The notes: generated by a model not told the origin, from the letters alone. DNA of 64,000 bases from Monodelphis domestica (GCF_027887165.1 NC_077235.1:9496884-9560883), one strand, 5' to 3'; numbered from the stretch's first letter, positions 1 through 12,745 are shown. Made by a program: numbers and translations.

Positions 1-353
1 AAACAGCAGCAGTAGTTGATGTTGATCATCTAGGGCTACGAAGTTTATAAACAATCCCATATTCAGTACTGTGAGATTAATGATGAGTAAATACTCAAAT
101 TATTTATTATATAGGATTTAATGATAATAGTAAAGTGAGTAAGAAAGGGGTTAATTCAGCCAAGTGAGCAGAGCTCAGAGCCAGAGAGACCCACACCTGC
201 CACGCTTTACCAAAAACACCCAAGCTCCAGAAAAGAGCTCCACAGCATGGGTCTCAGCCAAATTTATCTTCCAAGCCTCCGTACTCAAAATGAATACATA
301 ACTTAAAAGTTACTGGGTAAATGTAGTTCAGGTGTAGCAAATTTCTATTTTCA
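1..353. other. Unassigned AT-rich flank
   Basis: No open frame, repeat family or splice signal that I recognise. It probably belongs to the RAB9B 5' region or an intron. Confidence 0.4.
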
Positions 354-548
354 GGGGCAGCTGGGTGGCTCAGTGGATTGAGAGCCAGGCCTAGAGATGG
401 GAGGTCCTAGGTTCACATCTGACCTCAGACACTTCCCAGCTGTGTGACCCTGGGCAAGTCACTTCACCCCCATTGCCTAGCCCTTACTGCTCTTCTGCCT
501 TGGAGCCAATACACAGTATTGACTCCAAGATGAAAGGTAAGGGTTTAA
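354..548 (+). repeat. CORE-SINE, Mar1/WSINE-like (type 1)
   Basis: A tRNA-derived head (GGGGCAGCTGGGTGGCTCAG) is followed by the CORE-like block (TGTGTGACCCTGGGCAAGTC) and a tail ending CAATACACAGTATTGACTCC and AAGGGTTT. The same layout recurs at 3.2, 21.5, 24.7, 45.3, 56.8 and 63.7 kb, and is called type 1 in this annotation. A short direct repeat (TTTCTATTT) flanks the copy near 342 and 555. The exact subfamily name is from memory and uncertain. Confidence 0.85.
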
Positions 549-550
549 AT

Positions 551-3205
551 TTTTTTTCTATTTGCACAATACAAAAACACTCTAGCTACTATATCATCAC
601 ATGAGAATTGGATTTTCAAGAGTCTTTTTTTTCTTTTCTTTTTTTAATTTCACTTTTCTCAGTATCAGAGTGCACTTGCTTAGCATGGTCTTAACCTTTT
701 CTCAGCTAAATGCTATTCTAACTAGATGCTGTTTCAATGCCATTTTTAATACCAATTTTTGTTCAGCATTCCAATAGCCTTTACTGGCCAAATGTGTATT
801 TCAAAACTAAACATAGATACACAGAAATCAAGGGAAAAATTACTTCTGTAAGACTTAGGCTCTCTCTTGTAATTAGTTATTTCTAAGCTATCTAGGCTTA
901 AACTGCTATTTAAAGACTAAAGTTGTTGCAGCTTGTAGCTTCAAAGGTTTTTGTCTTCTTCTTTTGAACTTCTTTCTATATTCCAAAAAAAATCATATTA
1001 AAAAAGGTCTCTTGCAGCTACCCCATAAGAGAGAAAAAAGGGGGGCTACTGTTTAAGAGCTGACAAAGTTATGGAAAGGTCATAAAAGCTTGTGGATTAG
1101 AAGACTAGGAGTTAAGGAAGGACTAGAGAGAACAAAGAAAGTGAGAGAATAATTTGTTTTATTACACCTTTTTCAAAAGGGAAAATTATCCCCCTTCAGA
1201 ATTCCTAGGGTCTTACATACAGGTTTCTCTCAGAACATTCCAGGATTGAGGGGAATAGTAGCTCCTTGAAGTGTGCTCTGGACTACTGGACCATATGGGA
1301 AGGAGGAAAGAGTTTTATTTTGGTGGATGCTAGGTGAAACTGTTTCATGTTTAGGAAGACAGGTGTGAGCTATAGATTACTGTCAGGGAAGTCAGCATGG
1401 TGGGGCAGAAGTGTTGAAGCTTGGAGCCAGTGAAGGAGATAGAGTAAAAGGAACACTGAATTTATGTTCAAAGGAGCTAGATTTGAACCCTGACTTGGCC
1501 AACTACCACCTAAAGATCTTCGGCAAGTCACTTAACATCATATGTAAGATGAAATGTAACACCAACTATTATTGTATGCTCCCAAGGCCCCATCACAGAG
1601 ATAACTTCTGAGGTCCCTTCTAGCCCTTAACTATGATCTTAGGAACTTTGGGGATCAGCAACTGCCACAAAAGAGAGACAAGCTGTAATGGCCAATGAGG
1701 AAAAAGGGGTCTTCTGCTGTTTGGAGGCAAGACCCAAGTCTACAATTATAAAATCAATGGCTACCTTGGATTGCTTCCCAAGGGAAGGTAGTGGAGATAT
1801 AAAATGGTTTAAGATAAACCTTGCTACAACTAGAGGGAAGGGTAGACATGATAACATAAAAGCCAAAACTTTAAATTCTCCTGGTCCACTATTCACAGGG
1901 ACTAGATATAAAAATTTTCCATTTTAGGACTGCTGGTTTAAATTTACATTTAACCAGGAGGTACTTGCTTGCTTTCCAGATTATAACTTAAATATCCCAA
2001 ACCCAGCATTCATAATTCTTTCCCACTTTACACAAATAAATAATGCGTTAGTGCACATTCAGAAAAAATCTATTTAAAACTATAATCATGCTATGGCCAT
2101 AGATATTCAAAGATCACATGATTTGTGTCTATATTCTCTTTTATTGTCTACACTGCTTATAGAAATGCATAGACATACTTCTATACATAGTCCAAGTCTT
2201 ATAAACTTGGAGTCTCTTAGCTTTAGCCATAAGTATGTCTTAACAGATTATACCTGACCACTCACATTCTCATAGATCTTTCTTTGAAAACAGGAACGTA
2301 CATTTATTACACTGAAAGAATTAAAATAGATATTGATCATTTGGGGGGGGGGAATTTAAGCCTGAAGACAAGTATGCAAGTCATTGTTGATCAGAATAGG
2401 CATTAGCCTCATCAGGTAAGTTTTTTGTTTGGGGAACTTGGTTTTAATAACTTCCAATAGTAAATCACACATACTTGAGGAAAGAGAAAATAATGGCCTA
2501 GAAGGGAGCTGCATAGGCATAAAGTTCATGAAAGGGAATAGGCAGCTTTGGATAGGATATTGGGAACAGAAACAGAGGCAGTAAAAGTTCATCAAAGAAC
2601 TAGAAAGAGCAGTAAAAACATACCTTTCCCAGGACTGTTCTTGTTGAGGTACTTTGGAAGTCTTGAATGGAAAGAAAAAGCCAGAGACTGAGTCTTCCAG
2701 CCCTCAGAAAGAAAGAAAGATCTCAGAGAAGAAAAGGGGGTAGGGTAGATAGCAAATGACGGCTTAAGTACCCCCTTCAAACCAGGGTAAGAGAGCACAA
2801 AACAGCACAAAAAATGCCCTCTCAGAGAGAGGGGGAAAAAGAGAAGTGTCCATCCTCAGTCATCCTCAGCCATCCCTGGTTTCAGGAATCAGCAGGAAAG
2901 GGGTGGGATAGCTCAGGAATGAACTAGGGTGCAAAAGTCCAAATTATTCAACGTCTGCACCCCCACAATTTAATATTCCATGAGGTAGGTCATCTCAGCC
3001 CACTACTACACAGAAAAAAAACATGAAATTTAGTGGACATGCAATGTTATTGATATCAATTTATATTCTAAAAGTTGATGAAATGCCCCCAATTAGAATC
3101 ATTAAAAAGCCTGATTTCCTCCCCATTATAATTTGCATCAGATTCATAATTAACAAAATCGTAAATGTAATGATTTCTTACAAATTATTCTTTTCTTTTA
3201 CCTTC
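551..3205. other. Unassigned AT-rich DNA upstream of RAB9B
   Basis: No coding exon can be supported. Scattered weak MIR-like bits occur (for example around 1470-1640). RAB9B has non-coding 5' exons in human and one could lie here, but no conserved exon with paired splice sites was recognised. Confidence 0.4.
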
Positions 3206-3600
3206 TGTCTTAGAATTGATTCTTTGAGGGGAGGCAGCTCGGTGGCTCAGAGAATTGACAACCAGGCCTAGATATGGGAGGTCCTAGGTTCAAATCTAGC
3301 TTCAGACACTTCCCAGCTGTGTGACCCTGGGCAAGTCACTTAGCCCCCATTGCCTAGCCCTTACCACTCTTCTGCCTTGGACCCAATACACAGTATTGAC
3401 TCCAAGATGAAAGGTAGGGGTTAAAAAAAAAGAATTGTTTCTGGGAATCAGTTCCAAGGCAGAGGAATGCTAAGGTCTAGGCAATGGGGGTTAAGTGACT
3501 TGCACAGGGTCACACAGTTAGGAAGTATCTGAGGCCACATTTGAACCCAAGACCTCATGTCTCAGACTTGACACTTTATCCACTGAGTTACCTAGCTGCC
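3206..3600 (-). repeat. Type 1 SINE, minus strand, split by a younger SINE
   Basis: The reversed tail (ACCTTCTGTCTTAGAATTGA) starts near 3200 and the rest of the element, ending in the reversed tRNA-like head (AGTTACCTAGCTGCCCC), resumes at 3431. The two halves are interrupted by the plus-strand copy at 3227-3430. Confidence 0.85.
3227..3430 (+). repeat. Type 1 SINE nested in an older SINE
   Basis: This is a nearly complete plus-strand type 1 SINE ending in a short A-run. It is flanked by AGAATTGATTCT (from 3212) and AGAATTGTTTCT (from 3431), a 12-base target duplication with one mismatch, so the insertion into the older minus-strand SINE is clear. Confidence 0.9.
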
Positions 3601-4904
3601 CCAAATTACTTTTATTAGCAGAATTCAAATTCTTTACCCAAATTCACAAGCATCTGCATAATCCTTCACAATTAATCTTACAATGAATTTATCCCCCAAT
3701 GCTGGTCAGATATGATGAGATAAGGCAGCTATTAATTTAGAATCCAAAATTTTATAAACTTTAAATGACTAATTCAAAGGACCTGACTCCAAACTCCAGT
3801 TGTTTGAATTTTCTTTTCACTGATAATTGTTGTCCTCTCTATCATTAGACACACACACAGAGTCGGGTAGATGCCCAATTATTTTTCCAAAGTCTTTTTC
3901 ATTGGGTAGCTTATTAAAGAACAGAACAGTAAATTGTAAACTAAATTAACTCCTACCACACTGGTGAACGTAATTAAACAACGTACTCATTCATGTATCT
4001 AGGTACACACCTACACATCACATCAGATTTAACACAGGACCATAAATCCAGACTTCAAAGTCATAAATGCTTAAAGGAAATTAGACTTTGACTAATACTT
4101 CCAAATATGTTATTTCAAGTGTACTAAATTTGATTTTTCAAATTCCTGTGTCTTCCCCAACTCACAAGCCCTTCTCTGGGCTGGGGAGGAGAGAGGAGAG
4201 GGATGACTACTACTATTTTTTTTTTTACTTCACCTACTCTTCTTGGAAATAATTTTACTTTAGTTGCCTCCTCCGTTCTCCAGATCTTCACAACAGACTG
4301 TATACTCAGCCAGGACCTTTTCCTTCTCAGCCATTGCCCTTTTCATTAGGAGGGAAATAAGGCTGTCTACTTGGCCATTTTTATTTTCCTTCAGTTTAGT
4401 CATCCAGTCTAGGACTGGAAATTCCATCTCCTTCCCCTTCACTTTCTTCCTCTGACCAGGCTGCCCTGCCATCTCCCTAGCTCAAAAATTCAATTGCTAC
4501 ACCCAACTCTTGTCAGCCTGATCAAACAAGTTGATCAGAGGTAGAGTTCAAATCCCAGGGTATAGGAAATGCTGAAACAAGACTGACTTATACTTACAGA
4601 GCGAACTGAATATTTTTGCAAGGATACACAGGAACAGGTGGCAATCAGCTTCCCGAATCTGGCAGAAATGGGAGGACTCTTGGTCTGGGAACGTGAAGTG
4701 GCAGCCAAGACACCAACTCTTCCCTGAATGAACCCGAAGCTCTCTCCCTAGGGTAGAGGTTTTATAGCTCCTCAGGGGTGGGGGTGGCAAAGAACTGCTA
4801 GAGAATTTGTTACTGATGTTTGCTCCCACAGCGGAGAGGAAGCCAGCCCCAGCCTGTGATCTGTTAGCTTTATCACTGTTCCAGGATATAATCCTCCCTC
4901 ACTT

Positions 4905-5145
4905 GGCCTCGGATAGTTGTTACTCAATCATATCTGACTCTTCATTACCCTGTGGACCATACTGTCCGTGGGATTCTCTTGGCAAAGATACTGGAGTGAT
5001 TTACCATTTCCTTCTCCAGTAGATTAAGACAAACCAAAGTTAAGTGACTTGCTGGGTCACACAGCTAGTAAGGGGCTGAGGCTGCATTTGGACTTGGGCC
5101 TTCCTGACTCTAGATCCAGATCCACTGAGTCACCTACCTGCCTCT
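4905..5145 (-). repeat. CORE-SINE type 2, minus strand
   Basis: Read on the plus strand it runs from a TCAATCATATCTGACTCTTC block through GGCAAAGATACTGGAGTGAT and CCATTTCCTTCTCCAG to a reversed head ending CACCTACCTGCCTC. This is the reverse complement of a second marsupial SINE family (type 2) whose sense tail reads GAGTCAGACACGACTGA. Other copies lie at 13.4 and 59.0 kb (minus) and 19.9 kb (plus). Confidence 0.85.
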
Positions 5146-6110
5146 GACATTGTGTAAGGCATCTTCAAAAACTGAACTAGTGAATCTGATTATTGAAAAA
5201 TAGAAACTTAATCAGAAAAGCAAAACTTAAGATGTGTATAGTGGCATATACCTAGTGCCTAAAGGATACATAGAATTGATCAGGTCGAACGAAGGGTTTT
5301 TGAGCTGTTTTATATGCAAATAATACAACTGTTAATCCTCCAGAGTTGAATTTAAATATATCTTCAAAAAACCCTTCCCCACAGAAAGATGAATAAAAAC
5401 AATTTCAACTTCATGTAGCAGAAGCCATACATTGCATATATTCAGATATAGTCCTGAGGGACTATAGTAATACATACATATATTGTAAATGATCTCTGAA
5501 AAAGAAAAAAAGATCACCTATTTTATAGATGTCTCCTAACAGTAATAATAATCATTACCCCCTCAAAGTCAAATCTCTGATTATATTAATATTTGTCAAA
5601 TAAACTATTATCTAGCTGCACCTCCCAGCTACACCATTTTGTACTTGTGAAATGAATTTATTTGATCCCAAATTAAAACTTTTCAATTATCTTTCAAGTA
5701 ATTAGATTTGGCCTAGTGTTGCTTATTGTCAAAATCTTTTTGTAGTCTATGTTAATGAGTGTTTTTGCTAGAGAAAATTTCACAAGCATGTCACTGATAC
5801 CAATGACAAAAAAATTTTAAATAGCACAGGGTCAAACACTCCATCTAATATCAAACCATTAAGAACTTCTCTTTAGGTTCAGTCATTAAACCAGTTCTGA
5901 ATGGTTCTAGTTGCAGTATCCTTTAGTCCACATCTCTCCATCTTATGAAATAGCCTGAGAGACTTTATCAAATACTGTGAGCTAAGATTGATAGAAACTT
6001 TATCTCGTTTCTCTGATTGACCTTTTGGGAAACTTGTCATAAAAGGAAATAAGGTTAGCCTGGCATGACCTGTCCTTTTTTAAAAAATATTTTATTTATG
6101 CTTTTTGTAT
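5146..6110. other. Unassigned AT-rich DNA
   Basis: No coding frame, RNA gene or clear repeat was recognised here. Confidence 0.35.
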
Positions 6111-6115
6111 ATAGC

Positions 6116-6292
6116 TATCACTGAAGATCAGAGCTGCAGAGTCATCTAGGCCAACATTATCATTTTAAAGAGGAACCAGGGAGGCCATGGATGCGATTTT
6201 CCCAAGCTCACACAGGCAGTTAGCTTCAGAGGCAGAATTTGAACCTACATCCTCTGATTCCAGAGCTATTGCTTTCTCTGCTCTGCCTCCCC
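6116..6292 (-). repeat. MIR-like SINE fragment
   Basis: The stretch contains the reversed MIR core (CCCAAGCTCACACAGGCAGT) followed by GCAGAATTTGAACCTACATC, the typical reverse complement of a MIR head and core. It is old and diverged. Confidence 0.65.
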
Positions 6293-7049
6293 AATGTCAA
6301 CTTCATTCACATCCCCCTAAAACAAATCCTCCTCTTATAAAAGTGAAGTATAGTTGAATACAACAAACCACTACATTGGCCATGGCAAGACTAACTGCTC
6401 TCAGTGAAGTCATGTTGATTCTTTGTGCTCATCACTTCATTTTCTAAATGTTCACTTACCATCCCTTTGATAAGGTGCTCTAGTTAGGGGCCCCTCACTC
6501 TGAGGAGGTGCCCCGGATCCTGCATTTTACTAGTAGGATTTGTGGGCCAAGGAACAGAAGTTTTTGGTGCAAGGGAGCTATGAGGCATAAGTTTTAATTG
6601 TCTCAGACGATCGGTGAAACTTAGTAAATTTACTGTTGGTGGAAAGGTACAGCTTCAAAATCATTTGTGCGTTTCCCAAAGCAGTCACATGTGGTCTTTC
6701 ATATTCTTCTACTATACTCCTAGCTAGCTGGTAGTTTGGTTTCCATAGCCACTCCATTGGCCCTTCCTTCTATTGAGCTTATCCACAGCTAGGAAATTGT
6801 CACTAATGAGTTGGATAATATGATCACTCAGCTAAGAGTTCATTTCACACATGCCATTGACAGCTAGCATAGCATGTCAAGAGTCTTATTTCCTAAAATC
6901 ATCTTTCAGATCCACACAATGAAAAAGAAAGTATGCTAACAGCCATTCCATCTCCACTTAAAGAAAAGTTTGTCCAATTGAGCTGGTTTCAAAAGCTTCA
7001 AATGGAGAATAGAACAAGGCATGAAGCAGGACTTTTGTAATTATGAGGA

Positions 7050-7250
7050 AACTTGAGAAATCTAGAGAGTCATTATGAATTTAAGTCCCAGCTCTCATAC
7101 ATATGAACTATGTGACTGTGGGCATGTCACTGAAATTCTCAGTACCGTAGACGCTGACTTCTAGAAAAATTAGTGGAAGGAGTTTCCACTCCAGGGAATT
7201 CCTCACCTCAATGACATTATACCTCCCCTATCCCAAAAGGGGCTGTGCTT
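7050..7250 (+). repeat. Diverged CORE-SINE
   Basis: Core-like sequence (CTATGTGACTGTGGGCATGT) is followed by a tail with GGAGTTTCCACTCC and CCTCACC. The same tail type is seen in the copy at 7.7 kb. Confidence 0.6.
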
Positions 7251-7674
7251 AGTGACTTAGCAATTAATATCTCTAATGATGAACTGGTCTGTTATTTTAG
7301 CTTGTATTCCCTGACATTTATAACATTAGACTTAAACGGCAGGATAAAAAAGTTGCTTGATATTCTAACAGCATGAACTATAAAACCTAAAATTTACTAA
7401 ATAATTTTCTGCTTATACTTCTATTACCCAAAGCGAATTATTTTTGAGTTTTGGCTTAAGAGTATATTTTGTGAGGTGAAGGTGTCTTAAAATTTCACCA
7501 AGTCTTATATTTATTTAATCAATCAATAAAATCAATTTATTATGTACAAAGTAAAAATAAGCTCTTTGTTCAAGATCGACTACCTTAAATAAATGACCAG
7601 TCCTGAGAAGAGAAAGATAAGCCATAGTGTGGCTTACAGTTGTTTTATTTTCTTTGTATTACTGTGGACATCAT

Positions 7675-7910
7675 GAGGAGTAGAATGGCATAATGGTTAG
7701 AGAGAAGGCTTTGAAACCAGGAAGACCTTGGGTTCTAGTATTACCTCTGACACATGCTGACCGTGTCATCCTGGGTAAGTCACTCAATGTCTGAGGACTG
7801 TTAAGACCATAAATTTCATGGAAGGCACTGACCTACACATTAGAGGTGTAGAACTCTCTTCTAGGAGTTACCTATATCAATAAAGTCATAGGTCTAATCC
7901 CTTGCCCAAT
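7675..7910 (+). repeat. CORE-SINE with long tail
   Basis: A head-like stretch (GGCATAATGGTTAGAGAGAA) is followed by GACCTTGGGTTCTAGTATTA, a core CATCCTGGGTAAGTCACTCA and a tail with GACCTACACATTAGAGGTG and TAAAGTCATAGGTC. This is a plus-strand member of the marsupial CORE-SINE group. Confidence 0.75.
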
Positions 7911-8337
7911 GTGAATATTAGCTGGGGTGACAATTTAGGACACATCCTTTTTACTGAGGCAACTGTCCTATTAACACTCATGAAAATGGGGTTTTTAGTA
8001 AAAAGTAACAGAAGAAAGCCTAGTTCTAGTATAGATGCCCTTTTGTGCATTCCCTCTGCTAATTGCCTTCTACTAGCTTTGCTTTGTTCTATTACCAAAG
8101 GCTATACTAAGATATGGTTCTTTTAGCTTGATTCTTTCTTAGTGTTAACTGTAAATAGTAAATAGAAGCTATAGATTTTAAGATGATGTTGCTACTTTTT
8201 TTCTTTTCCCTGTGTGTTTTGCTATAGGTTTTTTGAAATTCCATTTCCCCAGGTTTTTTTTAGAAAGGGGAGTAGGGAGAAGATTAAAGTCATGAAAAAA
8301 GAACCAGGTAGAATACCTTTGTAGAAGCATTTCTATG

Positions 8338-8345
8338 ACTCTCTG

Positions 8346-8403
<58 letters not shown>

Positions 8404-8405
8404 AC
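8338..8405 (+). repeat. Compound (TC)n-(CA)n microsatellite
   Basis: A TCTG/TCTC tract passes directly into about 13 CA repeats ending at 8405. Confidence 0.97.
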
Positions 8406-8409
8406 GACT

Positions 8410-9127
8410 TGGCCTTTCTACTGTTTAATTACTATACATATATATCAGAGATTTCTGGAGGGAGGGAGAAAACTTCTTAGTGTGTCTTACTAAGTTTGCA
8501 ATGTATATGCTTCTACAGGCATTGTAGCATGGGTGCTCATTGGTGACTCCATTACCATCCCTCTTTTTGTCTCTCAAAATCCCAACATTCCCTTTAACGT
8601 CATCATTCTTGCAGATTTGTTTGGCTCCCACAGTGACCTAATCACTGTGTGTAATTTGTCTGAGATACCTTCTAGATGTTCCATTGGGAGATAAGCTGCC
8701 ATGAACCTTTGTGAAAATTCATGAGAAATTCCATTTTTTCCCCTGAATGATACTCATCACCTCTGTAATGTCATCAGTTTCAGTAAAGTCAAGATCATAG
8801 TAGATCCCTCACTGATAGGCAAGCCTCTCAAGACTAGAAACTCTTTAGCAAGCTTTGTATTTCTAGAACCTAGACCAGGTTTTGCAGGATTAGAGGTTGA
8901 CTTCAGTACAGGCCCCTTCTCCTCAGCTACCTGGGAACCACTCAACAGCAGATCTCCAACCCCAAACCAGTCACAGTTACCCTGTGAAATTCTTGTCCAT
9001 ATCCTCTGTTTAATCTGTCAGTTAAATTATAGAGCCTTCTACTACAACACAGAAGAATTCGATATTGAATTGTTTATCGTTTTCTTGGGTTAAACAATTT
9101 TCCTTCTTATTTTTCTCTTATTTTTAG
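8410..9127. other. RAB9B intronic flank and splice acceptor
   Basis: No other feature is recognised here. It ends in a T-rich tract and TTTTTAG at 9121-9127, a good acceptor for the coding exon starting at 9128. Confidence 0.6.
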
Positions 9128-12031
9128 ATTGTCTTGGTCACAAGCCCAGCCCTACCTGCTGCAGCTACAATGAGTGGGAAGTCCCTGCTCTTAAAGGTCA
9201 TTCTCCTGGGGGATGGTGGAGTTGGGAAAAGCTCCCTCATGAACCGTTATGTAACCAACAAATTCGACTCTCAGGCTTTCCACACCATAGGTGTGGAATT
9301 CCTAAACCGAGATTTAGAAGTGGATGGTCGCTTTGTGACGCTCCAGATCTGGGACACTGCAGGTCAGGAGCGTTTCAAGAGCCTACGAACACCATTCTAC
9401 AGAGGAGCAGACTGCTGCCTCTTGACCTTTAGTGTAGATGACCGGCAGAGCTTTGAAAATCTTAGCAATTGGCAGAAAGAGTTCATCTATTATGCAGACG
9501 TGAAAGACCCTGACCACTTCCCCTTTGTAGTCCTAGGAAACAAGGTAGACAAAGTTGAAAGGCAAGTGACCACCGAAGAGGCCCAAGCCTGGTGTGTAGA
9601 GCATGGGGATTACCCATACCTGGAAACAAGTGCCAAAGATGACACCAATGTCACCGTGGCTTTTGAAGAAGCAGTGAGGCAGGTTCTGGCCGTGGAAGAG
9701 CAGCTAGAGCACTGCTTGCTGGGCCACACTGTTGACCTAAACAGCAGCTCTAAAGCTGGATCTTCATGTTGTTAAGGCAAGAGCTTCTTGAAAAGTATAC
9801 TCAACATTGATTTGTCAATAGTACAAGGAGAGATGATTTCCAGGTGCATCCAAGAGTGTCCAGAAAAAGGGTTGTTAGATGTTATTGGTGACTATCAATC
9901 AGAACCTTTCAAATTGAAGTTGGGAGATGAGAAGAAAAAGCTTTATGGGGAGCAAGCCAAATGTATTTGTGTGTGATTTCTGCTATTTCCCCTTCCTGCA
10001 TATATCAACCAGGGCCTTCAAGGAAGATTTAGGTCTTGAGTGAATTAAATAGTTTCACATTTGCAGTATTAATCCAGAACTCGCTGTGAAAATGAGGCTT
10101 TCAGCAACATGGAGTTGGAGAGCTACAGGTATCACTGAACGTGTTTCCACTAATGAACCAAAAAGGGTTTCCATCAGACTTTTTGAAAAACAGTTCCTTA
10201 CATTTCGGCCAAAGGAAAGACATGAATCTTGACCTGTATTTTGACAAAAGCAGTCGTGCATCATGAGGCTGGAATAACTAGGAATGCAGATTTGTAACAA
10301 TGTATGTTGCCTTGTTGAAACCCTTCTATATATTTTTCTCCTGCTCTGAACCTTTCAAAGAATACCACCTCAATGCAAGACAGACTCATGCCACTGAGAA
10401 CAATAGTCTCCTTCTGTTTGAAATGAAAAGACTCTTCAAGTATTCCAGCCTTCTTTGGAGAGAAATGGTTGATCTGCCTTCACTTTGGACCCTTGCCACA
10501 TAGAGATGCCGCTTCTGTGTCACCTTTTCATCAACAGAAGACTTCTGCCTGATCTTCCTAATGATAATGACAACATCGAGTGTCTTTGGTCATGATTCAG
10601 TGCATTTGGCCACCAGAACGAGCTCATAAGGAAGACCATTAGAAAGATGCTGGGGGATAATGAAGCTCCCTCACAAAGTTCTTTAAGTACAAGTATTTCA
10701 AGATATTTCTATGAAGAAAAGGAAGCTGGCTTGGTCTGCTGTTTCATGAGGCAAAACTATGACCTTTTGAAGGGTAAAAGTTACAAGAAGCAGAAAAACT
10801 TTTTCAATATGGGAGCCATCTACCAGTGGCCTGGAGTGCCTCATCACGAAGAGGCATTCAAGCAGAGGCTGAGTACCAACCTATCAGAGAAGCTATAGAA
10901 GGGATTCCTTACTGAATGATCTTTCTTCCAACTCAACGTCCTAGGAGTCTATAATGTATGTTTCAGTGCCATGTAATTTTTACAGATTGGTCATGGGCTG
11001 GCAGCCCAGGCCTAAGAGAGCAATGTGCTAATGTCTTAAGAGTCTGCTTTGGTCTTAAAATGCTGTTTTCAAGTGGCTTGTCTTTAACAGCAACTAGTCA
11101 GTTAATTCTTTTTGCTTTAGGACAATAGCAGGAGATAGTCTTGAATTCTTAAGTTATCTTAACGTGTCCTAGTGTAAGCATTATGAAGAGAAAACACATA
11201 AATTCAACAGGGGTTGGCCAACTTTTGGCCACAGTGGCTGCTGGATCTAGACCATGTTATTGAAATTTCTAGTCCAGAACAGAGTTTTATTGATTGATCT
11301 ATTTGCCCTATACTCTCTTTGATAAATATCTAACCCAATGGTGAATTACTGATAGAAATCGCCAGTAAAGGGATTTTTTCTTGAGGGCAATTTTCACAAC
11401 TTTTACAACATAGTATAATTCACAGAATTCACAATTTCACAAGCCTATCATCTATAAAAGTCACATAAAAAGGTCACTGTACACAGAGTGGCTTCCCTGG
11501 CCAAAAAGTCCAGGCCTTCCAAAATCATTAAAGTGGAATAAACTGTCATCAAATAACCATACCCAAATTTCCAATTAAGAGCATAGAGCTGGCCCTCTCC
11601 CTTTCCCCCCTCAGCTCTTAAATCTAGGTTCCCAAGCCGAGTTCACCTACAGCCACCAACACTGATTTCCGAGTCATAAGATCCAAATGCAGTAGTCACA
11701 CTGGTGAAAATTTTCAAGTTACTGTAGTCATAACTAGTTATTGCGAATGCTCATTTTTTAAAAGTGCATGAGATACGGGACCCCTCTTTCTATTTGCATT
11801 CTGCTTCTGACAGCTTCTGCTTGTAGATCTTAGGCCTTTATAAAGACCAACATGGACTAAATCTCCAAAGGACTTGCATATGGTTTGTTCATTAAAAATC
11901 ACATAGATCTAATGTTCTTGGGCCTGCTTCCTTCCCAAGACAAATGTTAATCATCTTGAAGGATCAACTGAAGCCCTATTTCTCTTCCATACCAATTTCC
12001 CTGCCAAGTCACTTCATGATCTCTTAATAAA
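9128..12031 (+). other. RAB9B: RAB9B terminal exon with long 3' UTR (3' end uncertain)
   Basis: The exon begins after the acceptor AG at 9126-9127, has 42 bases of 5' UTR, the full CDS, then a long AT-rich UTR largely free of recognisable repeats. AATAAA hexamers occur at 11537-11542 and 12026-12031; either could end the transcript, and a later site before 12.6 kb is also possible. Open frames inside the UTR (for example 9788-9976 and 10647-10898) look incidental. Confidence 0.6.
9170..9775 (+). CDS. RAB9B: Ras-related protein Rab-9B
   Basis: This is a small GTPase of the Rab9 group, a lipidated switch that works in transport between late endosomes and the trans-Golgi network. The 201 residues match my memory of mammalian RAB9B almost throughout, and RAB9A less well. 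Visible motifs are the P-loop GDGGVGKSS (14-22), switch I threonine 39 followed by IGVEF, WDTAGQE (61-67, catalytic Gln66), NKVD (124-127), ETSAK (152-156) and the C-terminal Cys-Cys (200-201) for geranylgeranylation. The start is the ATG at 9170, where the protein begins MSGKSLLLKV; the frame stays open upstream to the splice acceptor but lacks an ATG and is not in the family protein. The whole CDS lies in one exon, as in human. It converges on PLP1, as in human. No damage is seen. Confidence 0.98.
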   Translation: MSGKSLLLKVILLGDGGVGKSSLMNRYVTNKFDSQAFHTIGVEFLNRDLEVDGRFVTLQIWDTAGQERFKSLRTPFYRGADCCLLTFSVDDRQSFENLSNWQKEFIYYADVKDPDHFPFVVLGNKVDKVERQVTTEEAQAWCVEHGDYPYLETSAKDDTNVTVAFEEAVRQVLAVEEQLEHCLLGHTVDLNSSSKAGSSCC

Positions 12032-12594
12032 GGTACTTAACTGGGATTCAAGTGGTGGTATTTTGATGTGCAACACCCAGAAGGGTGCCTATGTATATAG
12101 TCTGGCTAATGTAGAGAAGGGCCAATTTAAGCCCCAGAAACTGTGCAGAAAGGGTTAGTGATTAATGACATACCCTGGAATATTTAATGTCAATGATGTG
12201 GGGTGGTTGTTGTTTTGGCTTTTTTTTTAAGGAACACAGATTTTTTTAAATGAGAAGTTCTTCATTAGAACGATGTGTAGTTTTTTAATGGTCCATTGAA
12301 ATGTCATATCAAATTTTAATTTAGTTCATTTTTCTGTAATAGAAGAAAATTCCAGGGGCCTCAAAATTCAATTTGTGCCTGCCTTGGCCATCTCAATTTT
12401 GCCCTTTGGCAATCCACACTCCTTGTTGCTGGTGCTGCTAAAAGTCTCAAGAATTGTGTTTCAGGTGTTTTGATTCAGCTATTAAAATTCATCTGTGTTA
12501 AAGTGAATTTGTGTAATCATGTGTTTTTGTTACACTTTGAATAACCAAGACTGTGGTAAACTTGTCCAAGCCCTGAACTCAAAAACTCTTCAGT

Positions 12595-12745
12595 TCATTC
12601 TGATCTAATCCAGGGTCCTCATTTTACAGGGATGGGAACTGAAATTCAAGTGGTTACCCTAATTTGGAGCCCAAGGTCCCACAACTGGGATTTGAACTCA
12701 GGTCCACTGACTCCAAATCCACCCTTTCCACTGCACCACAAGGGA
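12595..12745 (-). repeat. MIR fragment
   Basis: It has the reversed MIR order: CCTCATTTTACAGGGATGGG, a core with GCCCAAGGTCCCACAACT, and GGGATTTGAACTCAGGTC. Confidence 0.75.

Noticed and set aside
354-430. tRNA gene suggested by tRNA-like head sequences
   Set aside because: These are SINE heads with degraded promoter boxes followed by SINE bodies, and recur many times in the window.
9134-9169. Twelve extra N-terminal codons on RAB9B
   Set aside because: The extension starts at a TTG, lies between the splice acceptor and the ATG, and is not in the RAB9 family protein, which begins MSGK at 9170.
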